DNA of 35,765 nucleotides from an uncultured Marinomonas sp. (GTDB taxonomy: Bacteria; Pseudomonadota; Gammaproteobacteria; Pseudomonadales; Marinomonadaceae): NCBI GenBank assembly GCA_947493575.1, contig CANLRQ010000029.1, forward strand, positions 1-35,765, read 5' to 3'. Positions 9,649 to 18,376 of this stretch are shown piece after piece (within the stretch, counting starts at the first letter, position 1; the number at the start of each line of letters is the position of its first letter). The notes beneath the pieces are model-generated. The model worked only from the letters and a program-made list of their open reading frames with translations, did not search any database and was not told the origin of the DNA. The position numbers were made by a program, and so were the translations under genes.

Positions 9649-10477
9649 ATGTCAATGAGTAGTACATCAGTTGCTGTTATTGGTTTGGAGTCAATGGGAA
9701 TGGGAGCTGCGAAATCTGCGATCTCTGCTGGAATTGATACCTTTGTTTGATTTAAATAAAGAGTCTATGTTGGGTTTTTCATGGCATGGTGGAAGCATGG
9801 AAAACTCATTGATTGATAGTGCTAAAAGTATTGACATTGTTTTACTTATGCTGGTTAATGCAGATCATTGTTTTCAGGGCTTGTTTGGTGAGCATGGAAT
9901 AGTGGATCATGTTAAGAAAAATACAGTCATTATTTTAGGCAGTCCTACCTCTGCCTCTTATGCTCAAGAGCTGGAGGTTTATCGATTATGGCGTCGGGTT
10001 CTAATGATGCTTCGAAACCTGTAAAACTTTATTTGAAGCCATTGCAACGAAGTTGTATCGAGTCAGCTAATCAGTAGGGGGAGGAGCTTCCGTTAAGATT
10101 ATCAATCAATTGCTAGCTGGTCTTCATATTGCTGCTGAAGCTATGGCTATGGCATTAGGTATAAAGTCTAACCTTGCCCCCGAAATGCTATATGAAATTA
10201 TTAGTAATAGTGCTGGTTCGTCATGGATGTTTCAAAATCGAGCGCCAAATATTTTAGAGGGTGATTACACCCCAAAGGCATGGTAGATATTTTCGTAAAA
10301 GACTTAGGTATTGTGCTTGATGTTGGTATGGAAATGAAATTTTCATTACCTTTATCTGCAAGTGCACATCAACAGTTTTTATCTGCCAGTGCGGCAGGGT
10401 TTGGTAAAGAAGATGACTCTGCTGTGATTAAAGCCTATCCAGGTATTAACCTTTCCCAAAATAGGAGAATGAAATGA
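9649..10477 (+). pseudogene. ltnD: L-threonate dehydrogenase (LtnD-like), multiply frameshifted
   Basis: An NAD-dependent beta-hydroxyacid dehydrogenase of the 3-hydroxyisobutyrate dehydrogenase family, now broken. ATG 9649 opens VAVIGLESMGMGAAKSAISA, where the second Gly of the Rossmann GLGxMG is Glu. A shift near 9750 moves the frame to DLNKESMLGF and VLLMLVNADHCF. A deletion and shift near 9980 bring in MASGSNDASKP, then the frame passes a TAG to reach SVKIINQLLAGLHIAAEAMA, with the catalytic lysine region intact. One more lost base near 10280 precedes DIFVKDLGIVLDVGMEMKFS and GKEDDSAVIKAYPG. The last piece overlaps otnK by ATGA. In the intact pathway LtnD makes 2-oxo-tetronate from threonate. 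Confidence 0.85.
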
Positions 10478-11739
10478 AAGTCTTATTAGGTTGTATTGCA
10501 GATGATTTTACCGGCGCAACAGATGTAGCCAGTTTCCTTGTTGCATCAGGTATGAGAACGGTGCAATTAATTGGTATTCCTACCGAACAAGTGGACTTGT
10601 CTGAAGCGGATGCGGTTGTGATCGCACTGAAGTCCAGAACCTTACCGAAAGAAGAAGCAATTCAACAATCTATAGCTGCTTTAGAGTGGTTAAAACAATA
10701 TGACTGCGAACAGTATTACTTCAAATATTGCTCGACGTTTGATTCTACTGAAGCGGGGAATATTGGCCCTGTGACCGATGCTCTATTGGATAATTTAGAT
10801 GAAGATTTTACCGTTCTTTGTCCTTCTTTACCGGTAAACGGTCGAACAGTTTATAAGGGCTACTTGTTTGTAAATAATACTTTATTAAATGAAAGTGGTA
10901 TGCAGAATCACCCTTTGACTCCCATGAAAGACGCTAATCTACAGCGTGTAATGAAAAGCCAGTCACAGGGTGAAGTGGGTTTAGTTACCTATGAAGATGT
11001 TGCTGCTGGAGCCAATAACATTAAAACAGCGCTCGAATCCTTGAGTCAAACATGCCGATATGCGGTATTAGACACATTAAGTAATCATGATTTAGTTGAA
11101 ATCGGTAGAGCCTGTGCGGATCTGAAATTATTAACTGGTGGCTCGGGCTTATCCATTGGCCTTGCTAAAAATTTCCAAGACAAAGGGTTGTTTAAAATCA
11201 GTTCGAATTCTGATCAATTAAGCCAAGTACAAGGTGACGCAGTCGTGTTGTCTGGGAGTTGCTCTTTAATGACTCAGGCTCAGGTAAAAAACTTTAAGCA
11301 GAGTAATCCTTCGAAGAAAATTTCACCAATATCTCTGCTGAATAAAACGGATTCAATAGACAGTTTTATCGAATGGTTTGCAGCAAACAGAGAACAAGGA
11401 CCTGTCATGTTCTATGCTACGGATTCAGCAGAAAACATTAAAGCCATTCAAGATGAGTTGGGAGTTGATCGAGCCAGCCAGATCGTAGAAGAATTTATGG
11501 CCAGCTTAGTGACAGCGCTATCTAATGTCGGCGTCACTAAATTTGTTGTTGCTGGTGGAGAAACGTCAGGTTCGGTGGTACAGGCATTACAGCCACAATT
11601 ATTAAAAATAGGCGCAAGTATCGCCCCGGGTGTGCCTTTAACAGAAATACCGGGGGAAAATCCTAAATTATTAGCACTGAAGTCGGGTAATTTTGGTGAT
11701 GAAACCTTCTTTGAAAAAGCCTTGAGGATGATGCAATGA
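10474..11739 (+). CDS. otnK: 3-oxo-tetronate kinase
   Basis: The 421-residue four-carbon acid sugar kinase belongs to the OtnK/YgbK (DUF1537) family. The N-terminal domain begins MKVLLGCIADDFTGATDVAS, where ADDxTGA is the family signature that positions the substrate. VLCPSLPVNGRTVYKGYLFV follows. The C-terminal nucleotide-binding domain has VVLSGSCS, FVVAGGETSGSVV and a LALKSGNFG ending, all expected for ATP binding. It phosphorylates 3-oxo-tetronate at C4. The start overlaps the dead ltnD tail and the stop overlaps otnC by ATGA, so translation is coupled. Confidence 0.93.
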   Translation: MKVLLGCIADDFTGATDVASFLVASGMRTVQLIGIPTEQVDLSEADAVVIALKSRTLPKEEAIQQSIAALEWLKQYDCEQYYFKYCSTFDSTEAGNIGPVTDALLDNLDEDFTVLCPSLPVNGRTVYKGYLFVNNTLLNESGMQNHPLTPMKDANLQRVMKSQSQGEVGLVTYEDVAAGANNIKTALESLSQTCRYAVLDTLSNHDLVEIGRACADLKLLTGGSGLSIGLAKNFQDKGLFKISSNSDQLSQVQGDAVVLSGSCSLMTQAQVKNFKQSNPSKKISPISLLNKTDSIDSFIEWFAANREQGPVMFYATDSAENIKAIQDELGVDRASQIVEEFMASLVTALSNVGVTKFVVAGGETSGSVVQALQPQLLKIGASIAPGVPLTEIPGENPKLLALKSGNFGDETFFEKALRMMQ

Positions 11740-12386
11740 GTCAGAGTGAAAACAAATTAAGAGAAGACATTTGTATAATGGCAAAGTCTATGTTTGATCG
11801 CGGCTTAACATGTGGCTCATCTGGGAATATTTCCGCTCGAACTGAAGACGGTGGTTTATTAGTAACTCCAACAGGGGGATGTTTTGGACGCCTTGATCCA
11901 GCAACATTAAGCCGTTTTGATGAAAACGGTATATTAATAGCGGGTTTACCTCCAACAAAAGAGATGCCTTTACACAGTGCTTTTTACGATACTCGCTCAA
12001 GTGCCAATGCCATTGTACATTTGCATGGAACTTGCTCTGTAGCGATGTCTATGATGGAAGGAGTGGACGAAGACAACTTCTTACCACCTTTGACGCCCTA
12101 TTCAATAATGAAGTTGGGAAAGGTTAAGTTATTGCCTTACTTCATGCCGGGAGACCCAAAAACTGGAGATGCCATAAGAGGTTTAGTCGGTAAAAGAAGT
12201 GCGATTATGTTAGCGAACCATGGGCCTGTTGTAGCAGGTAAAGATTTGGAAGCAGCGGTGTACGCCATTGAAGAGCTAGAAGAAACGGCGAAATTAGCCA
12301 TGATGTTACGTGGGACATCGCCAAAAATGTTATCTGAATCAGAAATTACCCGTATCGTAACCAAGTTTAATGTGGAATGGGATTAA
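11736..12386 (+). CDS. otnC: 3-oxo-tetronate 4-phosphate decarboxylase (class II aldolase/adducin fold)
   Basis: The 216-residue protein has the class II aldolase fold. It shows MFDRGLTCGSSGNISAR near the start (the GSSGNISAR phosphate loop), the zinc ligands in AIVHLHGTCSV (HLH) and a third histidine in IMLANHGPVVAGKDLEAA. It converts 3-oxo-tetronate 4-phosphate to dihydroxyacetone phosphate and CO2, the exit step to central metabolism. The start sits inside the otnK stop and the TAA overlaps the otnI start (TAATG). Closely similar family members act on fuculose phosphate, but the operon favours OtnC. Confidence 0.9.
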   Translation: MSQSENKLREDICIMAKSMFDRGLTCGSSGNISARTEDGGLLVTPTGGCFGRLDPATLSRFDENGILIAGLPPTKEMPLHSAFYDTRSSANAIVHLHGTCSVAMSMMEGVDEDNFLPPLTPYSIMKLGKVKLLPYFMPGDPKTGDAIRGLVGKRSAIMLANHGPVVAGKDLEAAVYAIEELEETAKLAMMLRGTSPKMLSESEITRIVTKFNVEWD

Positions 12387-13153
12387 TGACTCAATATTCA
12401 GCAAACCTTGGTTTCTTATGGAAATCTCTGACATTACCAAATGCGATAAGAGCGGCGAAGGAAGCGGGTTTTATCGCAGTTGAATGTCATTGGCCATACG
12501 ATGAAGACATTGATGAAGTGACGCAAGCCTTAATGGAAACAGGGTTACCTATGCTTGGGTTAAATACGTCCAGAGGCAATCTTGTAGCGGGTGAAAATGG
12601 TTTATCTGCTTTGGTTGGAAGAGAGGCAGACGCCAGAGACGCTATCGATCAAGCCATTGATTATGCTGTTCATTGGAGTGTGGCAAACATTCATGTGATG
12701 GCTGGGTTTGCAGCAGGGGAGCAAGCAGAGACAACATTTCTAGAAAATCTAAGGTACGCCTGCGATAAAGCCAGCCTTCATATGATTACTGTTTTAATCG
12801 AACCGTTAAATTCACAGGATGCTCCGGGATACTTTTTACAAACATCGGCACAAGCCGCCGATATTATAAACAAGGTAGACAGACCCAATATCAAGCTGAT
12901 GTTTGATTTCTATCATTTGCAGATTATGGAAGGCGATGTGTGTCGTCACTTTGAATCATTGCTGCCAATTATTGGCCATGTGCAAATTGCGTCAGTGCCA
13001 GATAGAGCCGAACCAGACAACGGAGAGTTAAATTACCGTTACATACTGAGCCGCTTAGCTGAAATGGGGTATAACCAGCCCATAGGTGCGGAATACAAAC
13101 AGTCAACGAATGCTCAGGACTTTACTTGGATGGAGGTACTTTCAAAGAGATAA
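12386..13153 (+). CDS. otnI: 2-oxo-tetronate isomerase
   Basis: The 255-residue TIM-barrel protein belongs to the hydroxypyruvate isomerase-like (xylose isomerase-like) family. It begins MTQYSANLGFLWKSLTLPNA, with GFIAVECHWPYDED, IEPLNSQDAPGYFL and IKLMFDFYHLQIMEGD. The conserved acidic and histidine metal ligands E, D, H and E appear in IEPLN, FDFYH, GHVQIASVP and GAEYK. OtnI interconverts 2-oxo- and 3-oxo-tetronate to feed the kinase. I choose ATG at 12386, which overlaps the otnC stop and has GGGA upstream, over an ATG nine bases earlier. Confidence 0.9.
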   Translation: MTQYSANLGFLWKSLTLPNAIRAAKEAGFIAVECHWPYDEDIDEVTQALMETGLPMLGLNTSRGNLVAGENGLSALVGREADARDAIDQAIDYAVHWSVANIHVMAGFAAGEQAETTFLENLRYACDKASLHMITVLIEPLNSQDAPGYFLQTSAQAADIINKVDRPNIKLMFDFYHLQIMEGDVCRHFESLLPIIGHVQIASVPDRAEPDNGELNYRYILSRLAEMGYNQPIGAEYKQSTNAQDFTWMEVLSKR

Positions 13154-13272
13154 CCATGTTTATATTGGTCATAAGTGGGTAAAAAAGATCATCAATCAAG
13201 GAAATGTAATTATTAACCCAAAACAAGGTAGTTTTGACGTGAAATCATTACTATTTGGTTTCTGAGACCACT

Positions 13273-13996
13273 ATGAACAAACCTAGAGAACTTGTTGTTA
13301 TCCAAAAACGTTATATCACTCCTCACATGCTTAGAGTCACGTTAGGGGGGGAAGACATTCAGACTTTGCCGCAAGATCAAGAAAGTGCCTATGTAAAGTT
13401 GGTTTTCCCCCTCTGAATCAGGCAGATTAATGCGTACCTATACGATTCGTCATCAACAAACAGACGAAATCGATATTGATTTTATGCTGCATGAAGACGG
13501 TGGCCCCGCGTCAACCTGGGCTAAATTTGCAGAAGCGGGAAGCTCTGTAATGGTGGGCGGCCCCGGCCCTAAGAAAATGATTGATCCTAAGGCAGAGTGG
13601 CAGCTATTGGTTGGAGACATGACAGCATTGCCCGCTATCAGTGTCAATTTGGAAACACTACCTAAAGACGCCAAAGGCTATGCGGTGATTGAAGTGGTTT
13701 CAGAAGAGGATATTCAGCCGCTAATTCATCCGGAAGGTATTGAAATACATTGGGTGGTGAATAAAGACTCTGGCAAAGATGAATAAGCCTTATTAAATAA
13801 AGTAAAAACCTTACCATGGCATGATGGAAAGATGTCCGTATGGGCCGCCTGTGAGTTCAGTAGCATGAAAGTGTTAAGACGCTTTTTTAAAGAAGAAAAA
13901 GTCGTAGATAAATCCATGTTATACATTTCCAGTTATTGGAAATTAGGCAAGAACGAAGACGAACATAAAATCATTAAACAGCAAGACGCAAATTAA
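13273..13996 (+). pseudogene. siderophore-interacting protein (ViuB-like ferric reductase), disrupted
   Basis: The frame opens at ATG 13273 (MNKPRELVVIQKRYITPHML) and reads RVTLGGEDIQTLP, then shifts by one base in a run of five C near 13405. It continues SESGRLMRTYTIRHQQTDEI, DFMLHEDGGPASTWAKFA and VMVGGPGPKK with the FAD/NAD-binding layout of siderophore-interacting flavoproteins. A TAA at 13784-13786 stops it, but the same frame goes on through VWAACEFSSMKVLRRFF and LYISSYWKLGKNEDEHK to TAA 13994. The intact protein would be about 240 residues and release iron from siderophores. Two lesions suggest a true pseudogene, though a homopolymer error is possible for the first. Confidence 0.88.
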
Positions 13997-14029
13997 ATGC
14001 TTTAGTTTTAAGCAGCGCCCGTGCTTCAA

Positions 14030-14067
14030 AAGCCAGATTACACTGTTGTGTGGTTTGGCTTTTTTTG
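14030..14067 (+). terminator. intrinsic terminator after the siderophore-reductase pseudogene
   Basis: A 14-bp stem with three G-T pairs (arm at 14030-14043 starting AAGCCA, other arm 14048-14061 ending TGGCTT) closes a TGTT loop and is followed by a run of T. It ends the rightward otn and ferric-reductase transcripts. Confidence 0.85.
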
Positions 14068-14146
14068 TTTGGTTTGCCCTGTCCTAAATAAGGGTGTGAC
14101 TAGAAATATTTTCTAGGGGTTTATTCTATTAACTCTTATGAAATTA

Positions 14147-15103
14147 TTACCTCAAGGTGTATGCCCCTAATGCCTTTCCTCCTAGAGAGAATGGAACTGT
14201 TTTGTTGAGAGAGGTTGACAAGTTAAAGTGCTCTCTTATCTTTTCTGGATCTGAGTCGTCTATTGCAAACGAAGGCTTCATATCTATGTACAGTTTTAAT
14301 TCATGAGAAGAGCAAACCCTTCTAGCATGTGAAAATACTCCCCACGAGTTTAACGTGTTTGCAGTTATTGGACTAATAGCGGTAATAAGTTTTTCTATTA
14401 AATTTATTTTATGGCGAATCGTTTCTATGGCATTTGCACTATTTGTGGATTTAGATTTAACCCAAATACAGTCGTGATGGAATATTCTATTGCGATAATC
14501 TTTTAATTCATTGACCACGTTCAATATGTCTTCTCTTGCTTTATTCGGACTATTATTAAATACACTGTATTTTCGAAACACCTTACCAATAGATTTAGGC
14601 CATAAAAAGTGCTCTTGTTCAGTTACGCTTGATGTGTGATGAGCTGGAATTAATACTTCTTTCCATGTGCCAAAAGCTGTAGCGGCTACAATATCATCGT
14701 GATTGAATACTGGTACCTTAGAGGTTGAAGGTAACGTACCTGCTAAAGGTATTCCGAGTTTTGTTTTTTCTGTTGCTCTCCAAGCTCGCTCTAGATTTTT
14801 AATCGCGCTCTGAATACCGTTTTTAAAGTTATTATGGTTACTTTTTGTTGTATCTACTGTTATGTTGTCCCACCAATAATCTCCAAATCTTTTTCTTGCC
14901 TCGTTATCAATGGTGTTACGCAGTAGAACTTCTAAATGTTGCATCAAAGGATATAATGATGCCGAAGCATTTTGAGACCATAAATAGAGACCAAATCGTT
15001 TATAGTTTTTCTCTTCAATGTCCGTAAAAAAGACGTCAAATCTGCTTAACCTTGGTTGAGATATTAAATTAAAAATAGGTTTATAATTGATATTTTTTGG
15101 CAT
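14147..15103 (-). CDS. Abi-like HEPN protein, probable abortive infection toxin
   Basis: The 318-residue protein reads as the Abi_2/Abi-like type. Its features are LISQPRLSRFDVFF, LYLWSQNASASLYPLMQHLE and VLLRNTIDNEARKRFG near the N-terminus, which are characteristic of this family. KDYRNRIFHHD at about residues 201-211 supplies an R-x4-H HEPN ribonuclease motif (Arg204, His209). Proteins of this group (AbiF/AbiD) act in phage defence, and AbiF-type members are proposed relatives of Cas13. An RNA partner is indicated by the sequence at 15157-15273. The start is ATG 15103 with GGGAG ten bases upstream. It stands alone on its strand. Confidence 0.8.
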   Translation of the reverse strand: MPKNINYKPIFNLISQPRLSRFDVFFTDIEEKNYKRFGLYLWSQNASASLYPLMQHLEVLLRNTIDNEARKRFGDYWWDNITVDTTKSNHNNFKNGIQSAIKNLERAWRATEKTKLGIPLAGTLPSTSKVPVFNHDDIVAATAFGTWKEVLIPAHHTSSVTEQEHFLWPKSIGKVFRKYSVFNNSPNKAREDILNVVNELKDYRNRIFHHDCIWVKSKSTNSANAIETIRHKINLIEKLITAISPITANTLNSWGVFSHARRVCSSHELKLYIDMKPSFAIDDSDPEKIREHFNLSTSLNKTVPFSLGGKALGAYTLR

Positions 15104-15133
15104 GTTTCATGAACTCCCTGTTCTTGTAATTAT

Positions 15134-15162
15134 TTGACTATATCAGTTTGAAGGTTTATATT
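15134..15162 (+). promoter_or_regulatory. sigma-70 promoter for a divergent small RNA
   Basis: TTGACT at 15134-15139 and TATATT at 15157-15162 are separated by exactly 17 bases, which is near consensus on the plus strand. Transcription should start near 15169. No protein-coding frame follows in that direction before the terminator at 15241. A weaker leftward TATAGT (15142-15137) for the abi gene overlaps the -35 hexamer, so the two promoters may interfere. Confidence 0.7.
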
Positions 15163-15168
15163 TCACAT

Positions 15169-15273
15169 CAATTAGCTAGTATTTGAGTTCTTCCCTCATC
15201 ATGAATGAGTTCTAGTCTCTGATACACATGGCAAAAAATGAAAACCTCGGCTCTGCTGGGGTTTTTACTTTTT
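15169..15273 (+). ncRNA. predicted ~100-nt small RNA divergent from the Abi gene
   Basis: The near-consensus promoter at 15134-15162 and the intrinsic terminator at 15241-15273 bracket about 100 bases with no ORF of note. Inside is a small hairpin, CTCAT at 15195-15199 paired with ATGAG at 15205-15209, and an outer CTAG pair (15176 and 15212 region). Such RNAs beside abiF genes have been reported as a conserved motif and as antitoxin RNAs of AbiF. The link is by position and architecture here, not by sequence comparison. Confidence 0.55.
15241..15273 (+). terminator. orphan intrinsic terminator between divergent genes
   Basis: The arm AAAACCTCGGC (15241-15251) pairs with GCTGGGGTTTT (15255-15265) around a TCT loop and is followed by T runs. 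Two of the pairs are G-T on the plus strand and would be mismatches on the minus strand, so it works rightwards. No protein gene ends here, which implies a short non-coding transcript. Confidence 0.75.
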
Positions 15274-15432
15274 AAGCTTTATAAACTTCCTTATACCCAA
15301 TTCCCCTAGTGTTAATCAAATATCAAAAACTTATGATTCGGTCTTTTGATATGACCTTGGTTATTCCAAATGAAACTCCCAATAACATTCGCTATAGTTG
15401 TGCTTAACCAAAACACATTATAGGAGAATATT

Positions 15433-15786
15433 GTGACTAGAATGACCGTAAACAATGCCCTAAGTAGCCTGCAAAACGAAGCCACTCCGTTTAAAAAGCT
15501 CTTTGAACATGGTTCACTAGAAGTGGAAATTTATAAACCTGTTGGTGTGGATTTACAGCAACCTCATAGCCGTGATGAGGTGTATGTGATCGCATCGGGG
15601 TCGGGCTTTTTTATTAATGGTGAAACACGCCAGCCTTTTGAACAGGGTGAAGTCTTGTTTGTTGCCGCAGGTGTAGAGCACCGTTTTGAAGACTTTAGTG
15701 ATGACTTCTCAACATGGGTTTTCTTTTATGGGCCAGAAGGTGGGGAAGCGTCTGACTCTGCTTGCGACACTGGTGCTGTAAGGTAG
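15433..15786 (+). CDS. cupin domain protein
   Basis: The 117-residue protein has a single small beta-barrel cupin domain. The first motif is QQPHSRDEVYVIASGSGFF, with the His and Glu positions of the family metal site (HxxxE), and the second is FVAAGVEHRFEDFSDDFSTW, with the final His (VEHRF). The start is GTG at 15433 with TAGGAG six bases away, preferred over the ATG nine bases later. Function is not determined: cupins include isomerases, dioxygenases and binding proteins. The C-terminal residues CDTGAVR come from the tandem repeat that follows, so the natural ending may have been altered by the duplication. Confidence 0.8.
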   Translation: MTRMTVNNALSSLQNEATPFKKLFEHGSLEVEIYKPVGVDLQQPHSRDEVYVIASGSGFFINGETRQPFEQGEVLFVAAGVEHRFEDFSDDFSTWVFFYGPEGGEASDSACDTGAVR

Positions 15787-16163
15787 GTTGGATCAGCGCA
15801 GCGCCATCCGACAACCCCCCCGCAATTAATTCAAAGGCCATCCAATTCAAGTATCACGCATTCATGACATACAAGGTTTAAAAAGCCGTAGGCACCTTCC
15901 GACATTATGGTGCGCTGGCAGCACAATGAGTTGTTCATAAAGCAAAAAGACTTTCGCCTTTTCTGCTTGCGACACTGGTGTTGTAAGGTAGGTTGGATCA
16001 GCGCAGCGCCATCCGACAAATCCCCCCGCAATCAATTCAAAGCCCATCCAATTCAAGTATCACGCATTCATGACATACAAGGTTGAAAAAGCCGTAGGCA
16101 CCTTCCGACATTGTGAGGTGCTGGCAACACAATGAGTTGTTCATAAAGCAAAAAGCCTTCATG
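15758..16163. repeat. 205-bp tandem duplication with REP-like palindrome
   Basis: Two copies, 15758-15962 and 15963-16163, start at CTGCTTGCGACACTGG and differ by only a few substitutions. Each begins with the tail of the cupin frame, then has GGTTGGATCAGCGCAGCG...CCATCCGACA, an imperfect palindrome of the REP type common in Gammaproteobacteria, then a shared spacer ending in AAAAAG. The rest to 16211 holds nothing recognisable. The first copy sits at the end of the cupin gene. Confidence 0.8.
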
Positions 16164-16211
16164 CTTTTGATGGGCCTGTTCTGACAAAGAAAAGCTAACT
16201 GTTTGAAATTA

Positions 16212-18374
16212 TTAGACTAATTGTATGGGTTGTAGTGCACTCTCTAGCTGAAATTGCTCATTTAACTTTTTCGCACTTAAAATGAGACTGCGGATTTCTT
16301 TAGGAAAGATGAGCATCGAACTAGGATCGTTCGTTTCAAGGTAAGTTGAAACTGCCTCAGCTTCATCAATTAAGCTTCTAAATTGATCATTTTCAAGAAT
16401 ATAAGGTTTAGCTATATTTAATAAACTTGGGGCTGAATAAATTGCACAACCAAGTATAAAATTAAGCATATGACCTAAGGTATAAATTTTAGCCTTTATT
16501 AACGTTTCTATTGTAACTTGGACCTGTTTTTCTGAGTAATTTTCGTAGTAATCAAAAAGTTCAGGGATTAATAGTGATAAGTGATCGTAGCTAGTTTGTT
16601 CTGCTAGTTTTATTAATGCTTTTATATTTATTATTTCTTCATTTCCACTATAAATAAAGCGATTCGAACTGTGTATTATTTTAGTAATTAACGGGTCTGG
16701 TTGGCTTGATGTGAATTGGATACAGTTCATATTCCTTTTTATCAAAGCAAGGCACGCAGCTGAAAGAAGCCAATCGAATGTGTGGTGTGATTTATTAAAA
16801 AATTTGACTAAATCTTTTGATAGAACTTTTTTCTGAATGCTGTTCAATCGTAGTAGAAAGATACTAATTACAATAGGCGTTAGGTGATGGTTCTTTGGTA
16901 AGCTGCAAAGAAGCTTTTCTAATAATGCGGGCTGAATAGTTTTCTTATTAAATAACCTAAAAAGAAATATGACGAAAGCATCTCTAAATAACTCTCCTTC
17001 CTCTTCATTAAACTGATAAAACTGCTCAATTATTTTTCGTGTTTCTTGATAGTTTTCTTTTTTAAACTCTCGTTTAAAGTCTTTTATTGCTGCTGTTACA
17101 TGAGGGCTGGTGGTAGTGCTGTTAATGACCGAATTGATGAGATCTTCCGTTAAAAAGTTGATCCCTAATAGGTCTATTTTTTCATGACTTTGAATCTGCT
17201 TTAGTTCGGTCGTGGTGTAAAAATGGCGGATCAAATCAATCGCCAATTTGATGGGGGCGCCACGATTGTCTTTTACACTCAGTACCATGCGAAGCAAAGG
17301 TTCTGCAATTTCATAATAGGATTGGCGACCGTATTGTGTGGATTCTACAAACCCAGACGCTTTTAATTTTTTCAACTGGCTGGATGCCGTTTGTGGGCTG
17401 ATGTGGTTTTTTTTGGCTAAGGTCTGTACTGTGACCGCACCCGATTCACGACATAAAAACATGATCAATTTACGTTGCTGTACGGATACATCTAGCATTT
17501 TTGCTTGATAATAAGGCGTCAGTTCATCCAGCATTTTCATCATAGGCTCAGTGAATTCATTGAGCGTATCGGCTTGAATAAACTGAGAAAACAATACGTA
17601 AATTCTAGGGCTACCACCGGCTAAATGATGCAAGGCTCGGATTCGTGCGTGACCTTCCTCTGTGTTTAATTCGTCAACGAGTGCTTCGTTGTTATCCCGT
17701 TTGGCGATATTTAGCAGTAATTGAATGGCGTCTTCTAGGGTGAGTTTTTCTAAATGTGTGACTGTGAAAAAACCGTAAAAAGGTTTGCTGCGGGAAGTGA
17801 CGCTGGCAAATAAAGATTGTGTTGCCGCTATAATAGTGACTTTTCCCGTATTCTGAATAAACCCTCTTAGTTTCTCTTGGCCGTCCGTTCCAAGGCCATC
17901 AAAAATAAGGTTTAAATTCTCCGCTAATATGACCAACACTTTGTCAGCCAATAAATTTTCTATTAACTTTTCGGCTTGATATTCTGCATCGGTTAAGTCC
18001 AATTCAGACAAAGCTTCAATAGTATTGAAGTCGATATTGCCATCATCGTTTTCTAAATTACGTAAAACTTGGATTAATAAATCTAGATAAGAAGAGATCC
18101 CCCATTCTTCTTCCCTTAGCCAAGTTAATAGCATGGTGCTTTTGAGTGCTTCATCTTGTTTAAGCTTGTGGTAGAGCATGGAGATAAGATGCGTTTTTCC
18201 CATTCCTCTAGGGCCAACAATCAAGGAAAAGTGCTTACTGCTCTCTAAAACACTGCTTTTGTGTTTTTTATAAAGTGAGGTCAGCAAGGAATCACGTTTC
18301 ACAAACATAGCCTGCAAGGTTTCTGGTGCCAATATGCTGGGGGTATAAAGTGGAATGTTGTTGTGTATTTGCAT
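16212..18374 (-). CDS. P-loop NTPase with winged-helix domain (STAND-like)
   Basis: The 720-residue cytoplasmic ATPase starts at ATG 18374 (MQIHNNIPLYTP), two bases past the previous stop, with AGGA upstream; a start 27 bases earlier is possible. The P-loop is FSLIVGPRGMGKTHLISML (residues about 50-68). The Walker B region VLVILAENLNLIFDGLG is atypical, having Ala-Glu in place of Asp-Glu. From about residue 300, RKLIMFLCRESGAVTVQTLA and HISPQTASSQLKKLKASG form a winged-helix DNA-binding motif, with a mostly helical C-terminal half. This matches the archaeal-ATPase/STAND class, which includes regulators and defence proteins. It overlaps functionally with the gene upstream. Confidence 0.75.
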   Translation of the reverse strand: MQIHNNIPLYTPSILAPETLQAMFVKRDSLLTSLYKKHKSSVLESSKHFSLIVGPRGMGKTHLISMLYHKLKQDEALKSTMLLTWLREEEWGISSYLDLLIQVLRNLENDDGNIDFNTIEALSELDLTDAEYQAEKLIENLLADKVLVILAENLNLIFDGLGTDGQEKLRGFIQNTGKVTIIAATQSLFASVTSRSKPFYGFFTVTHLEKLTLEDAIQLLLNIAKRDNNEALVDELNTEEGHARIRALHHLAGGSPRIYVLFSQFIQADTLNEFTEPMMKMLDELTPYYQAKMLDVSVQQRKLIMFLCRESGAVTVQTLAKKNHISPQTASSQLKKLKASGFVESTQYGRQSYYEIAEPLLRMVLSVKDNRGAPIKLAIDLIRHFYTTTELKQIQSHEKIDLLGINFLTEDLINSVINSTTTSPHVTAAIKDFKREFKKENYQETRKIIEQFYQFNEEEGELFRDAFVIFLFRLFNKKTIQPALLEKLLCSLPKNHHLTPIVISIFLLRLNSIQKKVLSKDLVKFFNKSHHTFDWLLSAACLALIKRNMNCIQFTSSQPDPLITKIIHSSNRFIYSGNEEIINIKALIKLAEQTSYDHLSLLIPELFDYYENYSEKQVQVTIETLIKAKIYTLGHMLNFILGCAIYSAPSLLNIAKPYILENDQFRSLIDEAEAVSTYLETNDPSSMLIFPKEIRSLILSAKKLNEQFQLESALQPIQLV

Positions 18375-18376
18375 CT

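Noticed and set aside
9671..10024. 117-residue ORF as a separate small gene
   Set aside because: It is the out-of-frame and middle piece of the broken ltnD.
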